NCBI RefSeq assembly: GCF_029873635.1
Contig: NC_080423.1
Coordinates: 101,122,991-101,186,990 of the forward strand
From: Malania oleifera
Lineage: Eukaryota > Streptophyta > Magnoliopsida > Santalales > Ximeniaceae
DNA length: 64,000 bases
Direction: 5' to 3'
Made by a program: the position numbers and the translations under genes. Below are positions 56,965 to 64,000 of the stretch, one piece after another. Numbering within the stretch: the stretch's first letter is position 1; each line of letters opens with the position of its first letter. Below the pieces are notes generated by a model. That model made no database searches, had not been told where the DNA came from, and saw nothing but the letters and a program-made list of their open reading frames with translations.

Positions 56965-59187
56965 CTACTCGGTACCGCATGGAGGTCGTCTCCGGTGTCG
57001 GGGTGGCTGCCGTCTGTGTCTGCCCTCACCTGGCTGCTCCTCCGCGTCTGGTGTCCGGTCACGTCGAGGGGCTACATGTCTGTCGTCTCCGCCCACACGT
57101 ACTGGAGAATCCCTCTCTAGGTGAAGCTGATGGGGAGCTATGTCGTATATAGTCTCTGGACGAGTCCGAGTTGGCAAGCCGGGTGCGTCCACCTCCTCCG
57201 CATCGAGAGGGTCGTCTAGTAAGTACGACATCGACGGCGTCGCGGCAGAGTCAGATCGATAATCCGCCGGTCTACTGGAGGTTCCCGCAAAATCAGCAGC
57301 GGACGGCCCAAACACATACTCCTCAAGTACAATGGGTGGTGAGAAGGTCGGACTCGATGGACGGCTGGAGGTAGCTGCTCGACCCCCTCGTACTGGAGCT
57401 GCTCGACCACCTCGTGGAGCCGGCGTCCGGCGTGGGGTAGGGATCCGTCGCCCATCCTCGTAGAAAATGTCCAAACCAACTCTCGCTAAATCGCTCACAA
57501 CGGGGTCTGATGATAGCGACTCCACCTGGTGTAATACGTCAGCCTGCATCATACGAAAATAGTGTTTAAAACATTGAACTACTAATCATCACGGTAACAA
57601 ATTAGGTAAACGTTTGAGTAAGCGTACGAGGCTCATGTAGACCGCTGCAGTCCTATCTACAAAGCGACGTGTGATCGACCTGTACCACGCATAATATGGA
57701 TCCTCCGGACGCATCGGGCCATCTGCCCGGACTCCCTCAACAATGTAGTCGCGCCTATGTACCCACATACTCACGTACATGGCGTGCTCTGCTGCCCAAT
57801 CTGTGTTCCCCCGACCGCGACCATCAATCTCGTGCAAGTCCTCCCCACGTATATCCACCCCTGAGGTACAGAAGCGACCAGGAATGCCTTGTCGAAAGCC
57901 AAACTAGCGCATCACTCGGTCTGGGAGATGCCACTCGACAATATGAAAACATATGAGTGGCACTCGGGCAACCCAGAGGTCTGACCCAACTGCATAACCA
58001 AGTGGTACGTCGGCAACAATATCATCCGTGTAGGGCGCCCATACGAACTGCGCGTAGACATATAGTAAATGTCAGAGGTGGGACAGAAATATATGCAAAT
58101 CTTGAAATAGCCCTAAATACACATAACGGAGACTACCTCGTGCTCCCGGTGCATGTCCAGCTCGAATCTGTACCAGGGCAGCGTGTGTTGCGCAACATTA
58201 GGTGCCAACAACTGATCCCTCCACCTGTACACAATAGAACGTACGTTAGCAAGGTCTAATCACTACTACGTACTACAATTGAAGCAAATTATTTTCAGTT
58301 TAGTTACTAACCTCCACGCGAGTGGAGCTGGGTCAATCGGTCGTCCGTCCTCATCCCTCTGAATAAGACGTCGAACACCGCGGAGCGTAGGAGCTAACGA
58401 CGTGAATCTCTCCCACGCCCAAACCTGCAATAAGCGGAGTGCTCCTCCGATCTGTGAGTGCGACACATTAGCGGCGCGGCACATCTCCCGGTACAGCCAA
58501 ACTAACGTCGCAGCACCCCAACTATAATGGCGTATCTCTGCTCACTCCGCGAGCAGTGGAAGGAACATCAAGTGTGCGTAACTCCCCTATAGGTCGCAGA
58601 ACAGCGTCCCACATATCCATCGCAGCATGTGGGCACGTGCGTGACACGCTATAGTCTGATCATCAGCATCAGCCGGAAGCTGGCGAAACATCTCCCCCTC
58701 TAGAAACCGCATGCGAATGCGGGCACCAACAAGCTCACTGTCTGGGGGCACCACTCCTAACAATCTCTCGCACATGCGGCGAAGTCCTCCCCCCTGACCG
58801 ACGCCTCCATCCTGTACTGGTCCAGCTGTACGACCAGTGACGGGCAACCCATCAATCAGTAGCCCGAACAACACCGCGACATCCTGTAATGTGATAGTCG
58901 CCTCCTGATGCGGCAAGTGGAAAGTGTGTGTCTCTGGCCTCCATCGCTCAACCAACGCGGTCACAAGATGCCAATCCAACTGGATATGGCCAATCTGATA
59001 TATCCCATAAAAACCCGCGTCACGTATCCAATCAATAATGCAAGGGTCTGCGCCTATCCTATCCTGTACGCTATGACTGCCCCCTCGGCAATATAAGACG
59101 TTAGCATGCGAATCGGTCCACGCCCTACTGGACCGGTGCCGATCGCCCATACACAGTACAGTAGTATCGGACGGCCCTGGATCGATC
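56965..59187 (-). pseudogene. MULE-2 plant mobile domain (PMD) gene, three stops
   Basis: Four exons are joined by three short canonical GT-AG introns (58311-58225, 58136-58048, 57627-57544) that keep the frame. Exon 1 (from an acceptor at 59188) reads RIDPGPSDTTVLCMGDRHRSSRAW, RPETHTFHLPHQEATITLQDVAVLFGLLIDGLPVTG, MLRWICGTLF and YSWGAATLVWLYREMCRAAN, then IGGALRLLQVWAWERFTSLAP. Exons 2-3 carry the PMD C-terminal motifs (HTLPWYRFELDMHREHE, FVWAPYTDD, DLWVARVPLICFHIVEWHLPDRVMR). Exon 4 is a Pro/Arg-rich low-complexity tail. In-frame stops at 58587, 58552 and 57904 sit at positions expected to be Gln, Trp and Gln. The start codon is uncertain; an upstream exon may exist. Confidence 0.85.
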
Positions 59188-59414
59188 CTGCAAACAAGCC
59201 AGAATATTGAAAGCATTAACATAGAAAGCATAAGGATTGAGTATCTGTCCCCGGTTCTTTGTATGGTGGAAACGAACAAAAATCTCAAGGGTTATCCTAT
59301 ATGTGTACAAATGAAAATGTCTCACCAAGTTTTCATAAGGAATTAGCAGGTGAAAACTTGTCGTCACTCGAGGAGTAAGAGTACGCAAATCTCGAATCAC
59401 CTATAAGTTTTAGG

Positions 59415-62069
59415 TCAGTGCGAAGGTCCAACTGCATCCCCAGGTTGGGTCCTTCTCGGACATCGTGTGCGGTTATGTCCTTCTTGACGGCATATGCTAC
59501 ACGTGATATGTTTCCGACCTTCCCGAGCATCCATCTCGTTATGTATACGTGAGCTCCTAGGCCGACCTTTATGTCTAGCGTATGCAGGATTTGCCTGCAA
59601 GTTTGGCAACGAGCAAGTTGGCCAATATGCCTCATGCATGATTGGATAAAATTATCTAGCATATGTTGCATAGTGCTCGGCAGTGCTCCAATATGGCTCA
59701 ACAAACTGGCTCACATTTAGTCGTGTCTCGGCACAAGCTGCAAGAAGGTGCGAGCAGGGATAGTGTAAAGATTGCCACTTCCCGCAGGAGCATTCGCGCC
59801 TCTGGATGCTCAAAGTTTGGACATTGTTTCCTTTATGTGGTCCCTGCTGCGTGGTCGTGATGCTAAAAGTACCCCTAGATCGGTTGAACGTCGTGACTCG
59901 TTGTCCGGTCGCCTTCAGCTTCCTTCTTTCCATCGCTAGCAATATATGCGAAGTTAACGTATTTCCCCCAGATATTGCGTTACGAGCAGACTCCCATCGG
60001 CTATTAAAGTAATGGGCAACGTGATAAAATGTTAGTTGCACGAGAGCCATAATGGGAAGGCTACGTGTGCCTTTTAGGACGGCGTTGAAACATTCGACGA
60101 GGTTGGTGGTCATGTTTCCATACCTCTTTCCACCGTCGTGGCACTGAGTCCACATATGAGGAGGGATCTGATCGAAGAACGACTTGGCTGGCTCTCCACC
60201 CTCGTCGAATATCCTCTCCATCCAGGTGTCAAATTTTCTCACCTGATGCTCCCTTCCGGCTCGCTCAGCCATTCGCTTCATATTCACACTCCGCACTTTC
60301 GTATTAAAGTTGCTTACGACATGTCGAAGGCAAAATCGGTGGTGCGCACGTGGTGGTTGCCAATCAGGATTGTGCTGCACCGCAGCGATAATCCCTGGAT
60401 GTCGATCTGATATGAGGCAAATGTCGTCCCTGTCGGTAATCAAACGCAAAGAACACATAAATCAATTCCATGTGTCGAGGCTTTCCTCTTGCACAATAGC
60501 GAATGCAAGAGGAAATATTTGCCTATTTGCATCGGGGCAAGTCGCAATAAGGAGTTTGCCCTTGTACTTACCGTACAAGTGTGTACCGTCCACACATATA
60601 ACGGGAGGGCAGTGACGAAAACCCTGAATAGATGCTGAAAATGACCAAAATACTGATACGAAGATTGCGCTGTTAGTGCTACCTGGAACCGGAGTTGACC
60701 TCCACCTCACTGTACTCCCAGGATTGTACGCGCGCATCGCTTCCATCCACTTCGGTAACGTTTCATACGATTTCTCCCAATCACCGAAGACTTGGGCTAT
60801 TGCCTTCTGTTTGCCCAACCAAACCTTCTTATAAGATATTGAATACCCGAATCAATGATCAATGAACTCCTTCAATGTAGCGATCGACGTCGACGCATCT
60901 CCCCTGATCATAGTCACTATCTCCCCAGCAATAAGGGACGACGTGATTTGGTTATGGTCCTGCGATATAAGTTCATTCAGACACGTATGCGGACTACTAT
61001 ATTGGGTGATTTCAAAAAAACGGTGTATCATCCGATACATGGCACGCAATCTCCATGTGTAATTGTGGTCCTTACACCTAGCAACCCACAACTCAGGAGT
61101 AGATCGCACGACGTGGAAGTCATGGTGGGTGCGAGTGTGATATATTCGCACTGCGGCGATCAACTGATCCTTCGAACCAAAGAGCATCCCCTTACTCAAC
61201 TCAGAGGATTCTTCCCAACGAGTGACGCGTATGGGAAGCTCATCGACTGGAGTTAAATTTGCAGCAGCTAGGTCAATATGACCGTATATCGGAAGCTCGC
61301 CGATGAATTGCGTGTCAAACGTTGCGTCGTCCGTGTCATGGTGAGGTAAGTTCACATCATCGGGGACATCATTTAACCCTTCACCCATTTCCTGCTCGTG
61401 CATGTGTTCGTCTTCAATATGAACATCATTTGTAATGTTCATGCCCTCGTCCAATGCGTCGTTCGCAATGGCAAACAACGATGCTGGTACCGCACTTGGA
61501 ACATCTTCGCAACCTCCCTGCGGAAACATCTGAGGAACACGTGCTTCGTACTCCGACGGTTGGAATGACGATCCTGGATATTCATTAAAATCGACCGTGG
61601 ACGTAGCACGAACCTCCCGACCAACATTTGCATGATGTGTTTGTTCGGTGTCTTCACCGACTTCACCCAATTGCTCCGCGGGCTCATCTGGTTGCCTAAC
61701 TGCAATTACACCCACTTGAGGAATAGTCTCGACATACAATTGCATCGTCAAATATGTCTCACCGACACATTGTGCGTCCAATACAATGCGCAACCTATAA
61801 TCATCTGAAATCGGAACAGCCTCGTAGAACGCTGTATTATTTAACTCTCGCGCAGGGTATCTTGCGGTCACCCGCAATGCATATTGATCTGGATCAATAT
61901 GAAAATATTTATATATCTTCGTATATAATTTACTTAATTTACACTTACGGCCAATTCGAATAAGTCGAACTGGCCGACTACTATACCTAACACCATCTGT
62001 TGCGGTTATAATGTTCCCCCCTATATATAAAAATACCGTGACTGGATCACTACTTGAGCTTCCTGCCAT
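59415..62069 (-). pseudogene. MULE-2 MuDR-type transposase, three stops in one frame
   Basis: A single frame of 884 codons from the ATG at 62069 is interrupted only by TGA 60852, TGA 60462 and TAA 59652. Order: N-terminal module (residues 1-130, VTVFLYIGGNII), acidic linker, MuDR DNA-binding domain (about 283-368, RWEESSELSKGMLF, WRLRAMYR, FEITQYSSPHTC), MULE catalytic domain with VDGTHLYGKYKGKLLIATCPDANR (Asp about 491) and CLISDRHPGI (Asp about 555), a SWIM zinc finger (about 756-772, ECSCGKWQSLHYPCSH) and a CCHC knuckle (about 851-864, CSICRQEGHNRTRC). There are no frameshifts. It would excise and insert the element if intact; the stops fall before and inside the catalytic domain. Confidence 0.9.
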
Positions 62070-63687
62070 TTGGATCGGCGATCGGGAAATAAAACAAACC
62101 TACGCAAGACAAAATTGTATGTATAAGTGATGTGTAAATGAGACGAAATAAGTAATAATTATAAACCAAATAGATGTATACAAATTCTAATGAATGAATG
62201 AACTTAGAGTTTGGACCTAACTTTCCCAGAAAGAAAATAAATAGATGAATTCAGCGTCTATGAATAAACAACATGAATATGTATTGATTTTCCCCATATG
62301 ACATATTCTTCAGATTTTCCCAAAATTGTAATTCAACTTAGAATTCAAAGAACTATGAAATGGTGCTCTTAAGAGTATTTTTTCCAAAATGGTACTTCGT
62401 ACTCTGCCTCATTATGGGTTGGGTTGCCACTTAATTTGAAGTTCAATTTTGTTAAGTAGCCTTTTGAGGATTCATTGCTAATCCAAACACCCATACTCAA
62501 AGGAGTTGAAGGGATCTTTTGGAAAAATGCTACTTAGAACGCATAACATCCCGATTCATGAAATGGGAATGGGATTGTCTTATGGCAAGTGCTTTAAAAT
62601 GTAAACACTGCATTTATATCGATATATTGGTGAAAAATACATAAATTCAGGGAGGAAAAAACTCAATACTATTCTCCTTTAATAATGTGACCTTTTAGCT
62701 ATCATCTCTACAGTGTTCTCAGTCAGCGTCATCGACGATGACTAGTTGAGGCCGGTTTCGCCCTCGTACCGTTGGATCTTTAATGGTGCTCTGTCGACTG
62801 TGGCCTCCTCAAGCACCCCGCACCCTAGGATGTTATACATATGGGACTTTTTTCATGGAATTTTTTATTTTAATTTGATCCCTAAGGAACCGCATTTTTT
62901 AGAACTCCTGCACCTACCAAATAACTCGGATAATCCAACTAATTGTCTTCTGCTACTTCAGGATTCTAATGATGGTCAGCTGTTTAAGCACCTTTCTTTT
63001 TTGGCAGTTTATGTGCAGTGTAGGAGTTGCCTCTATTTTAATATTCGTTAAAGTCATTGTTCTATTACATAGGATGGACTAATGACAGAGGATGGGTGAG
63101 ATAACCTTTATAGCTAGCACTGTGATTCTGTGAACATTGCCTCTGTGTATGTGATTTTGGGTGAATTAGAATTGAGTAGATTGTTGGAAACCAAGTAGTA
63201 CGCTTGTCAGTATTGGTAAACAAAATATAACAGAAATTTAGGCTATGAGCTTGGAGAACTAAGAAAACTCTTCACTCGAAGAGAACTTGTCAAACCTTGC
63301 CCACATGATCATCTTAGTCTAGGAGAGGGAGAACTCATTGATGTCCAAATAGCAATTCACATTATAGCTGGATTCTTGAGTAGGCAGACAAAGAGGTAAT
63401 AAATTTTATTTTATTTTCATAACCTACACACACACATTCCCAAAGCAACATTTTTTTCATAGCCTACACACACACATACATATATATAAGTATGGAAAAA
63501 ATCCCACTCGAAATACTAGTGTCAAAAACAAGTTTTAACATTCTTCTCGAGATGGGTTAAAATTGGAGTCTCATGTATGAGAGAGAGATTATTGGAATTA
63601 TTGTGAAAGGTACTAATAATCAATTATTAAGTATTTGGAAAGATTTATCCTATGAGTTAGTTTTTGAAATTGAGAAGGCGTAGCATC

Positions 63688-63731
<44 letters not shown>

Positions 63732-63908
63732 TCATTGTGCTGTGCTGGCCCTAATTTTTTTTTTTATTAGTTTTTTGAAGAACCAATTCATAAATATAAA
63801 AATAAAATAAAACTATTTAGTTAAAGATTAGAAAAGTGAACAAGAAAACATATTATATAAATATGTTTCTTTATGTGGTCATTTTTTTGTTCTAATTTTC
63901 AATTTTTA

Positions 63909-63955
<47 letters not shown>

Positions 63956-64000
63956 CAATAATATAATATTTTTAACACATTTTCAATTGTCATATAAAGA
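62070..64000. other. AT-rich right flank without a supported gene
   Basis: A 101-codon open frame at 62746-63051 has no recognisable motif and reads like chance. AT microsatellites lie at about 63691-63729 and 63910-63952. An inverted pair around 62370-62390 and 62514-62540 (TTTTTTCCAAAA and TTTTGGAAAAA with matching flanks) hints at a small MITE. Nothing else is identifiable. Confidence 0.4.

Larger units (their letters stand above)
56965..62069 (-). mobile_element. MULE-2: Mutator-like transposon core with transposase and PMD gene
   Basis: A transposase gene (62069-59415) is followed on the same strand, after about 230 bp, by a PMD gene (59187-56965). Both are related to the MULE-1 genes but more intact. 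I could not find terminal inverted repeats or a target duplication on either side, so only the coding core is given. It may be a MULE without long terminal repeats, or the ends may have decayed. The CCAAACCGACTTT hairpins of MULE-1 are absent. Confidence 0.8.

Noticed and set aside
62363-62541. A possible MITE with inverted TTTTTTCCAAAA and TTTTGGAAAAA segments
   Set aside because: The inverted match is short and imperfect, and no flanking duplication is clear, so it is mentioned only in the flank description.
62746-63051. A 101-codon open frame near the right end
   Set aside because: No motif, no signal peptide, no coding-like composition, and no neighbouring element or gene context to support it.

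Overview
The window looks like nuclear DNA of a flowering plant, most likely a eudicot. It is very rich in transposable elements, AT-rich between them, and full of microsatellites. I found no intact host gene, no tRNA gene, no CRISPR array and no bacterial-type operon. Almost everything recognisable is a retrotransposon or a Mutator-like DNA transposon in some stage of decay.

Region 1-16.1 kb holds two SIRE-like Copia elements of one family, placed head to head. Copia-1 (minus strand, 1-6566) has an open gag frame and a long non-coding interior, and it has been entered by a Cassandra element whose LTRs carry 5S rRNA sequence. Copia-2 (plus strand, 6961-16095) has a decayed gag and, where pol would be expected, a reading frame resembling the putative plant transposon protein domain. 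Neither shows protease, integrase or reverse transcriptase, so both would depend on enzymes from elsewhere.

Region 16.1-42.9 kb is a pile of Ty3/Gypsy-type elements and LTRs with long LTRs (about 1.9-2.6 kb), called A to E here. LTR B (24319-39189) is split by LTR C (26611-38890). LTR C is split by element A (27770-37835, 5-bp target duplication CTATG). Element A contains a scrambled Copia element with an inverted integrase-RT block. A solo LTR, D (39318-41393, duplication AAGAC), sits inside the reverse transcriptase of another Copia element, copia-4, whose RT-RNase H remnant ends at 42720.

Region 43.5-62.1 kb holds two Mutator-like elements (MULEs). Each pairs a MuDR-type transposase with a plant mobile domain (PMD) gene. 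MULE-1 (43536-51200) is a complete insertion with a 10-bp target duplication and about ten hairpin repeats; its two genes converge. MULE-2 (about 56965-62069) has both genes on the minus strand and each is nearly intact, broken only by nonsense codons. Between them lie low-copy-looking DNA, a small signal-peptide reading frame cut by Copia element copia-5, and that element's gag-integrase remnant.

Four themes recur. Many in-frame stops sit at Gln, Arg or Trp codons and fit C-to-T decay of methylated DNA. GTCGAC-centred repeats occur near the 5' ends of both Copia and Gypsy LTRs. The Gypsy LTRs share inverted TGTAACGACC-like ends and an internal block related to GGTTGTGCGGCCCGAAGGC. Several LTRs carry their own minisatellite. 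The end, 62.1-64 kb, is AT-rich with no gene I can support.
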